From positions 1-8,467 of the forward strand of contig JAITAN010000123.1 in NCBI GenBank assembly GCA_031284105.1: a stretch of DNA of 8,467 bases. The letters are read 5' to 3'. The translations under genes and the position numbers were made by a program. The stretch comes from Treponema sp. GTDB lineage: Bacteria; Spirochaetota; Spirochaetia; Treponematales; Breznakiellaceae. Numbering within the stretch: position 1 is the first letter of the stretch; every line of letters begins with the position of its first letter. Under the pieces are notes generated by a model, which was not told the DNA's origin, did not search any database, and worked only from the letters and a program-made list of their open reading frames with translations. Of this stretch, positions 1-6,857 are shown in pieces.

Positions 1-1
1 G

Positions 2-149
2 CGGGAGATGAAGCGGAGTGAAACGGGACATATGAAAGCTTTCACCGGTAGAGGAAACGCGCGGGATGAAGAGACGGCTCGCCTGCGGAAAGAAAATGCC
101 GGCCTGAGGGAGACGAATGAAATCCTAAAAAAAGCAAGAGCCGTCTTCA
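2..149 (+). pseudogene. IS3 OrfA remnant (C-terminal part)
   Basis: In the frame beginning at base 2, the translation contains EETARLRKENAGLRE followed by NEILKKA. This is the characteristic end of the IS3-family OrfA, where the heptad-spaced leucines form the zipper used for multimerisation. The N-terminal helix-turn-helix expected upstream is missing: the preceding residues (KRSETGHMKAFTGRG) do not resemble it well, and the window begins here. After about base 149 the frame continues to base 283 but no longer resembles the family, because the real continuation lies in another frame (OrfB). In intact IS3 elements OrfA and OrfB are joined by a programmed -1 frameshift. Whether a slippery site survives near the A-run at 127-133 is uncertain, and it would not rescue the broken OrfB. 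Confidence 0.7.
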
Positions 150-161
150 CGGTAGGGGGAA

Positions 162-999
162 TCCCCGGTAGCGGCGTACCCGTTCATGCGGCGGCACCAA
201 GGACGGTATCCGGTTACGAAGATGGCGGGGGAATTGGGGGTAAGTCGAAGCGGGTAGTATGCGCGGCTTGTAAGAAAACCTAGCAGACACGAGCAGACGG
301 ACCGGGCGCTCGTGAGGCTCATCAGCCGGATACGTGAAGCGCACCGGGGGCGTTATGTGAGTCCGCGGGTATGGCGGACCTTGCTTCAGGAGTTTCGGGT
401 GAGGGTACGCCGAAAACGGGCGGAACGGCTGATGAGGGAGCGGGGATTGAAGGCTCGAAGGAAGAAGAGCAGGATGAACACGACGGACTCAAGACATTCA
501 CCGCCCGCGGCGGAGAACCTGTTGAACCGGGAGTGTAGAGCGAGTGTCCGACATAACGTATCTGAAGACCGACGGCGAGTGGCAGTATTTGACGGTGATA
601 CTCGATTTATGGGATCGCAGCGTGATAGGATGGGCATTTTCGGAAGACATGGAAGCCGGTCATGTGCGCGACGCGCTTATGACGGCCCGCACGAACCGCA
701 AGCCGAAGAGCGGTCTCCTCTTTCATTCGGATCGGGGAGTACGGTATTGCGGTAAAGAATTTCGAGACGCGCTGTCGGCGCGGCGTCCGCCGGTCGGACA
801 GCGTATGAGCCGGAAAGGGAACCGTCGGGGCAATGCCCGTGCGGAGCGTTTTTTTAAGACGTTAAAAGCGGAAGCGGATAAGGCGGAAGGGAGACAGACG
901 AAAGAGAAGGAGATGGTAGCGGTATGTGAGTATAGGGAACCGTATCATAATAAGCGCCGTATCTCTACGGCGCTCGGCTATGCTGCACCTGCCGCGTAA
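162..999 (+). pseudogene. IS3 OrfB transposase, broken by a stop and a frameshift
   Basis: The product would be the catalytic (DDE) half of the IS3 transposase. One frame, from about 162 to 541, gives YPFMRRHQGRYPVTKMAG, GVSRSG, then a TAG at 255-257 where family members have the second residue of SGYYAW. It continues through REAHRGRYVSPRVW, the HTH_21 region (RKRAERLMRERGLKARRKK) and ENLLNRE. Around 541-544 the sequence switches by a frameshift, with a few residues lost, to a second frame starting VSDITYLKTDGEWQYL and running to LGYAAPAA at 999. The three acidic catalytic residues are still readable: Asp at codon 550, Asp at codon 730 (HSDRG) and Glu at codon 844 (ARAER). However, 37 residues separate the last two instead of 35, and the usual C-W/Y-D-N-A box has become RRGNA, so the fold is probably damaged. 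It is an inactive relic. Confidence 0.88.
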
Positions 1000-1006
1000 C
1001 CTACCG

Positions 1007-1029
1007 TCCGTCACATCGGGGGAAGTCCA
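1007..1029 (+). repeat. Probable right terminal inverted repeat of the IS3 relic
   Basis: The segment begins about 8 bases after the OrfB stop, contains tccgtcacatcggggg and ends gtcca. IS3-family right ends commonly lie just behind OrfB and finish with a complement of TGGAC or TGAAC. The partner left repeat is outside the window, so pairing cannot be checked. The assignment rests on position and general resemblance. Confidence 0.45.
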
Positions 1030-1030
1030 A

Positions 1031-1219
1031 ATGGATAAGGCGCTTAATCAAATGGATAAGGCGCTAAATCAATTGGATAAGGGGCTTAATCAATTGGATA
1101 AGGAGCTAAATCAAATGGATAAGGCGCTAAATCAATTGGATAAGAGGCTTAATCAATTGGATAAGGCGCTTAATCATTTGATTAAGCGGCTAAATCAATT
1201 GGATAAGGGGCCTAACATG
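1031..1219 (+). repeat. Nine tandem 21-bp repeats
   Basis: Nine head-to-tail units of exactly 21 bp run without spacers. The consensus is (a/t)tg gat aag g(c)g ct(t/a) aat caa; the last unit is degenerate. Differences fall mainly in the first base of codon 1 (ATG/TTG), in codon 4 (GCG, GGG, GAG, AGG, CGG) and in the third base of the Leu codon (CTT/CTA). No unit has an insertion or deletion. Each junction carries CAATTG or a variant inside an imperfect dyad (about 14 of 18 symmetric positions around cttaatcaattggataag). The array starts one base after the probable end of the IS3 relic. It is a minisatellite expected to vary in copy number; plasmid-type iterons are an alternative, but no replication gene is nearby. 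Confidence 0.95.
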
Positions 1220-1270
1220 CTTCCCATTCGGCGAAAACAAATAAATATGTCGTTAAGAGTAAAGCATTAG
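1031..1270 (+). CDS. Possible small coiled-coil heptad-repeat protein (79 aa)
   Basis: From the ATG of the first 21-bp unit, the frame is open for 79 codons and ends with TAG at 1268-1270. Residues 1-63 are nine copies of (M/L)-D-K-x-L-N-Q. Hydrophobic residues at positions 1 and 5 of each heptad give 4-3 spacing, so an amphipathic helix and coiled coil are expected. The last 16 residues (PIRRKQINMSLRVKH region) are basic. A G-rich stretch at 1018-1025 (ggggg aag), five bases before the ATG, could serve as a ribosome binding site, but it belongs to the IS3 terminus. The frame is also open upstream to 926 inside the relic, which is probably incidental. No signal peptide is seen and no function can be assigned. 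Any frame of a 21-bp repeat lacking stops would stay open, so coding is possible but not shown. Confidence 0.35.
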   Translation: MDKALNQMDKALNQLDKGLNQLDKELNQMDKALNQLDKRLNQLDKALNHLIKRLNQLDKGPNMLPIRRKQINMSLRVKH

Positions 1271-1362
1271 CGCCGAGAAGGTTTTATTATGCCGGCCGCG
1301 AACGCCGGTTTCGATAATCGGGTAATTCGGAACACGCCGGGGCAGAACCCGATGCGAACAAC

Positions 1363-1899
1363 CATTCCGGCCGCGGGCAGGAACACGGTCAACGCGCCGG
1401 CACGGAATATACGGCGGGAATTGCGGCCTTGGGCTATGCGCCTAAAGCGCGCGTTGCCGATAGGCCTTTGACAAGCGGCGGGATTGGGCCGCGTGCCCGG
1501 TCAACAAACGAAGGGCTGAAATCCGCGCTTTCGGACATCAAAATCAACGGAGAAGGAGCGGAACGGCCCGCGGGAATTGCGGCCTTGGGCTGTGCGCTTG
1601 AAAAAGATATTGCCGATAGGCCTTTGACAAGCGGCAGGATTATACCGCGTGCCTAATCAACCGCCGAAGGGCTGAAATCCGCGCTTTCGGACGCCCTCGG
1701 TGGGGCGATGGCGTATTTGTCAGACTTGAAAAGCATCCGCGCCGCTACGGGTTCTGCGTGCAACGCGGGCAAAGGCGGGCGGCCCCATGTTTTGCTTGCG
1801 CTAGCGCTATCGGAGCGAGATGCAAAACCGTCAATTCGTATCTCCTATGGAAGGTATAACGCCATAGACGAAGCGGAAAAAAATCGTAACCGCGGCTAA
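1363..1899 (+). pseudogene. Cysteine desulfurase (NifS/IscS-type) C-terminal pseudogene
   Basis: A single frame, interrupted by TAA at 1654-1656, contains two hallmark blocks of PLP-dependent cysteine desulfurases (class V aminotransferase fold). The first, at 1363-1440, reads GRGQEHGQRAGTEYTAGIAALG and matches the family pattern GGGQE-x-G-x-R-x-GTE-N-x-x-GI-x-x-LG. The second, at 1741-1875, reads ATGSACNAG, HVLLALALSE and SIRISYGRY. It carries the catalytic cysteine loop (Cys codon 1759-1761) that takes the sulfur from cysteine for Fe-S cluster or tRNA thiolation. The N-terminal two thirds, including the PLP lysine, are absent, and the spacing between the blocks is disturbed by an internal duplication plus loss of the intervening strand region. 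No start codon or ribosome site leads into it. It is a dead remnant, probably of an accessory gene; an intact homologue should exist elsewhere in the genome. Confidence 0.75.
1414..1692 (+). repeat. Two in-frame 123-bp direct repeats inside the desulfurase relic
   Basis: Copy 1 (1414-1536) and copy 2 (1570-1692) align without gaps. Both begin gcgggaattgcggcctt and end aaatccgcgctttcggac, with about 20 mismatches by eye, nine of them within an 11-base patch. The copies are offset by 156 bp, exactly 52 codons, so both read AGIAALG and EGLKSALSD in the same frame. The 33-bp linker upstream of copy 2 only weakly resembles the sequence upstream of copy 1. A tandem duplication followed by drift is the simplest explanation. 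Cysteine desulfurases do not normally have this duplication. Confidence 0.85.
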
Positions 1900-2000
1900 A
1901 GGCGCATACGCAGAAACCACGGCAGGCCGTTAGTCCGCAGCAAGCTCATGGGTGTATCAAAAATCATAGGGTACGCCGTCAAAATTACCGTTGTTTTCAT
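1896..2000 (-). CDS. Doubtful 34-aa open frame with a good ribosome site
   Basis: Reading leftward, an ATG at 2000-1998 is preceded by ggagcgaaa, a well-placed Shine-Dalgarno sequence, and opens 34 codons. The N-terminal half is hydrophobic (MKTTVILTAYPMIFDTPM) and the C-terminus is basic, like a signal or membrane segment. It ends at the tail of the convergent desulfurase relic, so it may be the 5' stump of a truncated membrane or exported protein. The family is not recognisable, no promoter was found, and it may be chance. Confidence 0.2.
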   Translation of the reverse strand: MKTTVILTAYPMIFDTPMSLLRTNGLPWFLRMRL

Positions 2001-2024
2001 TTTCGCTCCATTCCTACGCCTCAC

Positions 2025-2075
2025 GCCGCCGCATTGCACGCGGCCGCATACGCACGGGACGTCGGCGGCTTTTTT
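2025..2075 (+). terminator. Hairpin with T-run, plus strand
   Basis: The arms gccgccg (2025-2031) and cggcggc (2063-2069) are perfectly complementary and are followed directly by TTTTTT (2070-2075). The 31-base loop is long but contains its own GC-rich pairing around gcggccgc. This is the layout of a rho-independent terminator for plus-strand transcription arriving from the pseudogene region. No living plus-strand gene lies upstream that it would obviously serve. Confidence 0.45.
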
Positions 2076-2139
2076 ACCCGCATTAAATAAATAGGACCCG
2101 TACCCACGACTTTGGCAAGGGTTAATGGGGGGAACAATA

Positions 2140-2212
2140 CCATGATCGTATATCTTGCGATCTATTGGTATACCAAGCCGGCAAGAGGCGATCATGGCGC
2201 CGCCTTTTTTTT
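2140..2212 (+). promoter_or_regulatory. Nested hairpin overlapping a terminator (attenuator-like)
   Basis: A long stem can form from ccatgatcg (2140-2148) with cgatcatgg (2189-2197), continued by tcttgc (2153-2158) with gcaaga (2181-2186). It is capped by the perfect palindrome ttggtataccaa (2165-2176). The 3' side of this structure overlaps a second hairpin, aggcg (2186-2190) with cgcct (2201-2205), followed by eight T residues (2205-2212). The two cannot form at once, as in antiterminator/terminator pairs. An ATG at 2141, with a G-run about ten bases before it, opens a short frame beginning MIVYLAIYWYTKP that crosses the structure. No gene follows on the plus strand before purL converges, so if this regulated something the target is gone. 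A miniature mobile element is another possibility. Confidence 0.4.
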
Positions 2213-2392
2213 ATCGGTATCTGTGGAATCAATAGAGGACGGGGCGGTTCTCCCCAATACATGGCCGGGTCTTAGGATTCCGCTTTTTTGTGTCCATACC
2301 GTTCCCCGCGGCGGTTTTCTAAGACGCGGGAGGAGCCTGTCCTAACGTTTGTGTAATTGACCGATCTGTGAACGGAATACGGTGAGAGAAAT
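2213..2392. other. Intergenic stretch, no gene seen
   Basis: Together with 2001-2139 this is spacer between the decayed accessory region and the end of purL. A 6-bp stem (cccgcg with cgcggg, about 2305-2331) without a following T-run is the only structure noticed. No frame on either strand shows a ribosome site with a recognisable product. Confidence 0.5.
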
Positions 2393-2426
2393 GGACCGGG
2401 CCGATTGGCAGCCGGGGGGCCGGTCC
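2393..2426 (-). terminator. GC-rich hairpin directly after purL
   Basis: On the minus strand, the base after the purL stop begins ggaccggcc, which pairs with the far arm (ggccggtcc with ggaccgg-g-cc on the plus strand, one bulged base) around a 15-base loop. The stem is strong and perfectly placed for 3' end formation. The sequence that follows on the transcript (atttctctc) has only a broken T-tract, so it may act as a weak intrinsic terminator, an RNA-stabilising 3' hairpin, or with Rho. Confidence 0.5.
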
Positions 2427-5400
2427 TTACCAGAAATACCTTACGCCGGCGTTGAAGATACGCTGCCGTTTATTGCCCGGTATGTTGATGTGCACATAAT
2501 CGCCGGAACGCTCGCTGTGCCCCATTTTGCCGAGGATGCGCCCGTCAGGGCTTGTGATGCCTTCTATGGCGAAATAGCTGCCGTTCGGGTTATCGGGCTC
2601 CTCCAGAGTAGGATGCCCGGCCGCGTCAACGTAACAAAAAGCGACCTGCCCATTATGCAGAAGCCGCGTCCCTCCTTCATCATTGATGACAAATTTACCC
2701 TCTCCGTGGCTTACCGGCACAACGTGTACCGTCCCCTCGTCTTCAAGCGCAAGCCACGGTGAATGATTCGGCATAACCCGCGTTCTGACCATTCTGGAAA
2801 TATGCCGCCCGACGGTGTTGAACGTCAGCGTGGGAGAAGCCGCCGTTCTATCGCATATTACACCGTCCGGCACGAGTCCAAGTTTAATGAGCGCCTGAAA
2901 CCCGTTACAGACGCCGAGCATCAGACTATCCCTTGCGAGAAATCTGTTTACCGCATCCATAATGCGGGGCGATCTGAACACGGTGGCGATGAATTTTCCC
3001 GATCCATCCGGCTCGTCTCCGGCGCTGAACCCGCCGGAAAGCGCGATAATCTGGGCATCGTCAATAGCGGAAGCCAATTCCGCGATTGATTCCGCAATAG
3101 CCTCACGCGCAGCATTTCTGAAAATGACGAGTTTGGTACGCGCCCCGGCCGTGCGGAAACTCCTTTCCATATCCCATTCACAGTTTGTTCCCGGAAATAC
3201 AGGGAGAACCACCAACGGGGAGGAATAATGGGGAGAGGGATGAGGATTGGGATAATGGCCGGAAAAACCGCGGCCCAATACTTGCATATCGTCTTTATAT
3301 TGCAAACACGCCGCGTCCCTGCGTCCGGTAACGGGGTACACATCCGTAAGCGGATACTCATACGCGCGGCGGAGTACCTCAAGAGGAATTTCCGCGGATA
3401 CTTCTTCAGGAAGTCCGTCGGTAACGCCTGAAATACGGAAAACGGTATCCGCAACCGTTGCGCCCATGATGCGGTAAGCGGGCGCGGCCGCATCGCGGGT
3501 ATCAAGCACCGCTTTTGCCGTTTCAATGTCTTTTATTTCAAGCAGTACGGAACCTTGATAACCGCATCCAAGCGCGGCATCTGTTTTTTCCAGTTTTTCC
3601 ATGTCTACTTCAACGCCTTGCATATTACCGAATGCCATGACCGCCAATGACGCGGCCGCGCCTCCGGCGCCCACCGGATATGCTGCGGACACCAGAGACG
3701 CTTCTCCCAGACGTGCAAGGACATTCATATTCGCCTTGAAAACCTCCCATTCATTGCGGGAAGGATCCTGATACAAAAGTACGATGGTATTCCCGCTTGG
3801 GCCGCTTAAAGCGCCGGAACGCACCTTTGCGGCAGGCGCGACGCCGGCGGCAAAGGCGACCAGCGTCGGCGGCACGGTAAGGCGGATATTGCGTTCTTCG
3901 TCATTGTAGGTACCGGACATGGAATCTTTGCCGCCGATGGCAGGCACACCGAGTTCCAACTGGGCTTCAAGCGCGCCGAGTAAGGCGGATATGGGCTTTA
4001 CCCATGTCGCTGCGGAGTCCGGACGCTCAAAATATTCCTGCAGCGAAAGCCTCATCTTCCATGGGCCGCCGCCCATACACGCGCATTTCGCCAATGCTTC
4101 CCGTACCGCGCCCTTCGCGCCTTCGTAAGGATCGGCGGCCGACACATCGGGGTCAAATCCGAATGTCATGATGCTTGCGGTACGGCTTTCTTTTTCTAAA
4201 GCAGGAAGCAGCGCGGCCATGCCGCACTCACTCGTGCCTTGTTCCGCGCCGCCAAAGGGAAACAGCACGGACCCCGCGCCGATGGAACCGTCAAACCGTT
4301 CCTGAAGCCCGCGCCTGCCGCCCGAATGGAGAGACGCAAGTTCCCGTTCGAGATTATCAAGCATGGCGGTTGGCAGAGTAGGCAAGATAGTTTCTTTTTT
4401 CGCTTTATCGCCTTTATCGGCAGGCTGCGGTCTTTGACCCGCGGAAACGGCGGATAAAGAAATCGTGCGTTTCGCGCCGTTCGAGTTGAGAAAAGTACGT
4501 GAAAGATCGACAATGAGCTTTCCCTGCCGGAACATACGGACGCGGCTTTTATCCGTAACGTAGGCAATGACGACCGCGTTAAGATTCTCTGCTGCGGATG
4601 CGGTTAGAAAGGCGTCAACGTCTTTCGCGTCAACCACAACGGCCATACGTTCTTGGGATTCGGAAATGGCAAGCTCAATACCGTCAAGTCCGGCGTATTT
4701 CTTGGGTATCGCATCAAGGTTTATATCCACCCCCTCGGCGAGTTCCCCAACGGCCACGGATACGCCGCCCGCGCCGAAATCGTTACATCGTTTGATGAGT
4801 TTTGTAACCGCGGGATTGCGGAACAGGCGCTGTATCTTCCGTTCCTCAACCGGATTACCCTTCTGAACCTCCGCGCCGGACGTTTCCACCGATTCGCCCG
4901 TATGGGCCTTTGAAGAACCGGTAGCGCCTCCGATGCCGTCCCTTCCGGTTTTGCCGCCAACCAAAATCACCGCATCGCCCGCTTTAGGCTTCTCGCGGCG
5001 CACCCACGACTCGGGTACAGCAGCTATGACCGCGCCCAATTCCAGATGTTTCGCCGCATAGCCGGCATGGTAGAATTCGGCTACCTGTCCGGTCGCAAGC
5101 CCTATCTGATTACCGTATGAAGAATACCCTGCGGCAGCCTCGCGTGCGATCTTTATCTGCGGCAGCTTACCCGCCGGCGTTTCGTGCAGCTTCTGAGCCG
5201 GATCGCCGCATCCCGTAATCCGCATGGCCTGGTAAACAAACGCCCTGCCGGAAAGCGGATCGCGGATCGCTCCGCCGAGACAGGTCGCAGCGCCGCCGAA
5301 CGGCTCAATTTCGGTTGGATGGTTGTGGGTTTCGTTCTTGAAAAGCAAAAGATACGGTTCGGTTTCACCATCGGCGAATTCGGCTTGCACTTTAATAGTA

Positions 5401-6392
5401 CAAGCGTTTATTTCAGGCGACTCATCCACATCAGGAACCAATCCCCGCCTTTTAAGCGCCTTGAGTCCAATGGTTGCAATATCCATAAGCGTCGGCAAAG
5501 ACGGCGCTCCCTCCTTCCGCGAGTTTTCACCGTAGACTTCCCGCCGCGCTTTTTTGTATACGTCAATAGCCCTCTGCAATGCCGTCCGAACACTTCTTTT
5601 ATCTAATCTTTTTTCTAAATTTCTATCTAAAGATTCTTTCTCCAGAAAATCAAAGAAATCTTCAAACTCCGTAGTAAATGTCGTGTGCCTGCAATGATCG
5701 GACCAGTACGTATCCAGCACCTTGAGTTCCGCTACGGTAGGGTCTCTATATATAGAAGAAAAGTACTGTTTACAGAACAACATATCATCAAAGGACATGG
5801 CGTACTGTTTCGCCAAATGGGCAAGTTCGCTGTTAGACGCGGCCGAGAAACCGCTTAAAACCGGAACATCCTTACCGGGAAGCGGAACATCCTCCAGAGA
5901 AACCGGTATTGCGTGGGACACTTCATCAGAATCAACGGGATTGATGATATACTTTTTTATTGCAGCAAAGGTTTCTTCAGAAAGCCGTATCGAACACGGG
6001 TCTTTTGTCTGCAAAATATACACACGCGCGGTTTTCACAATAGGACGGACGCCGAATATGAGTTCCACGCATTGTTCCGCGGAATCCGCCCGCTGATCGT
6101 ACTGCCCTGTCAGATAGGCAACGCCGAAGTACGGTTCGTTTTTACCTGCCGGAACATCTTTTTCCACAAAAACCGTATCGCATTGAGGTTCCGAAAAGAC
6201 GGATGCGATAGCCCGCAAAAACTGTTCTTTGTTCAAGCCCTCCACATCGTACCGGTACAGTATACGAATTGAGGACAAATCCTCAATGTCAGGACATTGA
6301 ACGCGCAGGAAAGAAACCAGATCGGACTTCAAATGGTCCGCTTCAACGGCAAACTTCCGCTTTTTCTCTACATATACGCGGTTAATAGACAT
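2427..6392 (-). CDS. purL: Phosphoribosylformylglycinamidine synthase (FGAM synthase), single chain
   Basis: This cytoplasmic enzyme performs the fourth step of de novo purine synthesis: FGAR + ATP + glutamine to FGAM + ADP + phosphate + glutamate. The 1321 residues cover all parts that some bacteria split into PurS, PurL and PurQ. There is a PurS-like N-terminal region (about 1-165), then a linker with YWSDHCRHTTF at 229-239. The first ATP-binding half carries ETHNHPTEIEPFGG from 354, and the second half carries GGGPWKMRLS and GGKDSMSG (near 821). The glutaminase domain runs from about 1060, with PGTNCEWD, nucleophile Cys1162 in GVCNGFQ, and His1292/Glu1294 in GHSER. The sequence pattern fits the long clade typical of Clostridia, Bacteroidetes and some spirochaetes (TIGR01857-type) rather than the E. 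coli type. The ATG is supported by aggag a few bases upstream. It lies 42 bp behind an 87-aa gene and probably shares its promoter. It appears intact. Confidence 0.97.
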   Translation of the reverse strand: MSINRVYVEKKRKFAVEADHLKSDLVSFLRVQCPDIEDLSSIRILYRYDVEGLNKEQFLRAIASVFSEPQCDTVFVEKDVPAGKNEPYFGVAYLTGQYDQRADSAEQCVELIFGVRPIVKTARVYILQTKDPCSIRLSEETFAAIKKYIINPVDSDEVSHAIPVSLEDVPLPGKDVPVLSGFSAASNSELAHLAKQYAMSFDDMLFCKQYFSSIYRDPTVAELKVLDTYWSDHCRHTTFTTEFEDFFDFLEKESLDRNLEKRLDKRSVRTALQRAIDVYKKARREVYGENSRKEGAPSLPTLMDIATIGLKALKRRGLVPDVDESPEINACTIKVQAEFADGETEPYLLLFKNETHNHPTEIEPFGGAATCLGGAIRDPLSGRAFVYQAMRITGCGDPAQKLHETPAGKLPQIKIAREAAAGYSSYGNQIGLATGQVAEFYHAGYAAKHLELGAVIAAVPESWVRREKPKAGDAVILVGGKTGRDGIGGATGSSKAHTGESVETSGAEVQKGNPVEERKIQRLFRNPAVTKLIKRCNDFGAGGVSVAVGELAEGVDINLDAIPKKYAGLDGIELAISESQERMAVVVDAKDVDAFLTASAAENLNAVVIAYVTDKSRVRMFRQGKLIVDLSRTFLNSNGAKRTISLSAVSAGQRPQPADKGDKAKKETILPTLPTAMLDNLERELASLHSGGRRGLQERFDGSIGAGSVLFPFGGAEQGTSECGMAALLPALEKESRTASIMTFGFDPDVSAADPYEGAKGAVREALAKCACMGGGPWKMRLSLQEYFERPDSAATWVKPISALLGALEAQLELGVPAIGGKDSMSGTYNDEERNIRLTVPPTLVAFAAGVAPAAKVRSGALSGPSGNTIVLLYQDPSRNEWEVFKANMNVLARLGEASLVSAAYPVGAGGAAASLAVMAFGNMQGVEVDMEKLEKTDAALGCGYQGSVLLEIKDIETAKAVLDTRDAAAPAYRIMGATVADTVFRISGVTDGLPEEVSAEIPLEVLRRAYEYPLTDVYPVTGRRDAACLQYKDDMQVLGRGFSGHYPNPHPSPHYSSPLVVLPVFPGTNCEWDMERSFRTAGARTKLVIFRNAAREAIAESIAELASAIDDAQIIALSGGFSAGDEPDGSGKFIATVFRSPRIMDAVNRFLARDSLMLGVCNGFQALIKLGLVPDGVICDRTAASPTLTFNTVGRHISRMVRTRVMPNHSPWLALEDEGTVHVVPVSHGEGKFVINDEGGTRLLHNGQVAFCYVDAAGHPTLEEPDNPNGSYFAIEGITSPDGRILGKMGHSERSGDYVHINIPGNKRQRIFNAGVRYFW

Positions 6393-6434
6393 GTGATCTC
6401 CTGTGAATTGTCAAATTTGGTTGTTATCAGAGCA

Positions 6435-6698
6435 TCAGGCGGTTCCATCGGTGAAGCCGCGATCAGAAAGTATCGTTTTGATCCGGTCAAACAGACCGTA
6501 TGCCTGAAGAAGCCGCTCCGTCATACTCTTTGTTTCCGCAAGCGTAACTTTTCCATCGTCTATAGCCAGTATCAGAGCATCGGTCAGCTGTTCCGCCGTG
6601 CGGGTATGCTCAAGGATGCTGTTGTACACTTCAAAAAACTCATCATGCGTCAACATTTCATCCACATCGTTCCACCAATCCGGATCGTCAATTTTCAT
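6435..6698 (-). CDS. Unrecognised 87-aa acidic protein, first gene of the purL operon
   Basis: The frame starts MKIDDPDWWNDVDEML and has a Shine-Dalgarno gagg seven bases before its ATG. A consensus-like promoter ends about 30 bases upstream, so the start and transcription are well supported. The protein is acidic, mostly predicted helical (EFFEVYNSILEHTRTAEQL; LAETKSMTERLLQAYGLF) and tryptophan-rich at its N-terminus (DWW). It has no signal peptide, membrane segment or metal motif. I do not recognise the family. purL follows after 42 bp without a visible terminator, so the two are probably co-transcribed. A role beside purine synthesis is possible, but position alone does not prove it. As a small soluble helical protein it could be a regulator, an adaptor or an enzyme partner. 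No frame damage is seen. Confidence 0.75.
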   Translation of the reverse strand: MKIDDPDWWNDVDEMLTHDEFFEVYNSILEHTRTAEQLTDALILAIDDGKVTLAETKSMTERLLQAYGLFDRIKTILSDRGFTDGTA

Positions 6699-6728
6699 AC
6701 TTCGACCTCTTTACACTCGTGCTACTGA

Positions 6729-6757
6729 AGTATAGCAAGCGGTATGGAAGAAGTCAA
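6729..6757 (-). promoter_or_regulatory. Sigma70-type promoter of the 87-aa gene / purL operon
   Basis: Read on the minus strand, TTGACT (6757-6752) is separated by exactly 17 bases from TATACT (6734-6729). Each hexamer differs from consensus at a single position. Transcription would start near 6722, leaving a 5' leader of only about 24 bases containing the ribosome site. This leaves no room for a riboswitch, so any purine control would have to act through a repressor near the promoter or elsewhere. Confidence 0.8.
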
Positions 6758-6822
6758 TGTATCGACATAACGAGGCAAGGCAGCATAGGACAATGATTTA
6801 CGCTTTCGCTTCCGCAATTCCC

Positions 6823-6851
6823 TTGAAAAAGCGGATCGTCTAGTATATAGT
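6823..6851 (+). promoter_or_regulatory. Sigma70-type promoter placed for a leaderless mRNA
   Basis: TTGAAA (6823-6828), a 17-base spacer and TATAGT (6846-6851) form a near-consensus promoter for the ankyrin gene. The -10 box ends six bases before the ATG at 6858, so the usual start distance of about seven bases puts the first transcribed base at or next to the A of the start codon. The sequence before the ATG (tagtactgct) has no Shine-Dalgarno match, which agrees with a leaderless message. Its -35 box lies about 66 bp from that of the divergent purL operon promoter. Confidence 0.75.
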
Positions 6852-6857
6852 ACTGCT

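Larger units (their letters stand above)
1..1029 (+). mobile_element. Decayed IS3-family insertion sequence, left end outside window
   Basis: The stretch holds remnants of both IS3-family reading frames in the usual order: an OrfA tail with its leucine-zipper-like segment, then OrfB with its helix-turn-helix and DDE integrase core. The right end is probably the G-rich segment finishing in gtcca at 1029, just after the OrfB stop, as is usual for this family. The left inverted repeat and the start of OrfA lie before base 1. The element cannot move by itself: OrfB has an in-frame TAG, a frameshift and a rearranged catalytic stretch. It could be cut or copied in trans if a related active copy exists elsewhere. 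Family assignment is firm; the subgroup is not resolved. Confidence 0.88.

Noticed and set aside
1031..1219. CRISPR array
   Set aside because: The 21-bp units are directly adjacent with no spacers, and the array keeps a reading frame. It is a simple tandem repeat.
1289..1362. Upstream continuation of the desulfurase relic
   Set aside because: All three frames were read. None shows the expected PLP-lysine or adjacent motifs convincingly, so the relic was started at 1363.
2340..2375. Possible IS256-like end containing tttgtgtaa, echoed near 8393
   Set aside because: The two places share only nine bases and no transposase remnant accompanies the left one. This is too little to call.
2948..3526. 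Long minus-strand open frame of 192 codons
   Set aside because: It lies wholly inside purL in another frame, and its translation (Arg/Pro-rich) has no family features. Several similar frames on both strands within purL were rejected for the same reason.
6393..6434. Purine or PRPP riboswitch before purL
   Set aside because: Only 42 bases separate the genes, and the leader before the first gene is about 24 bases. Neither can hold an aptamer.
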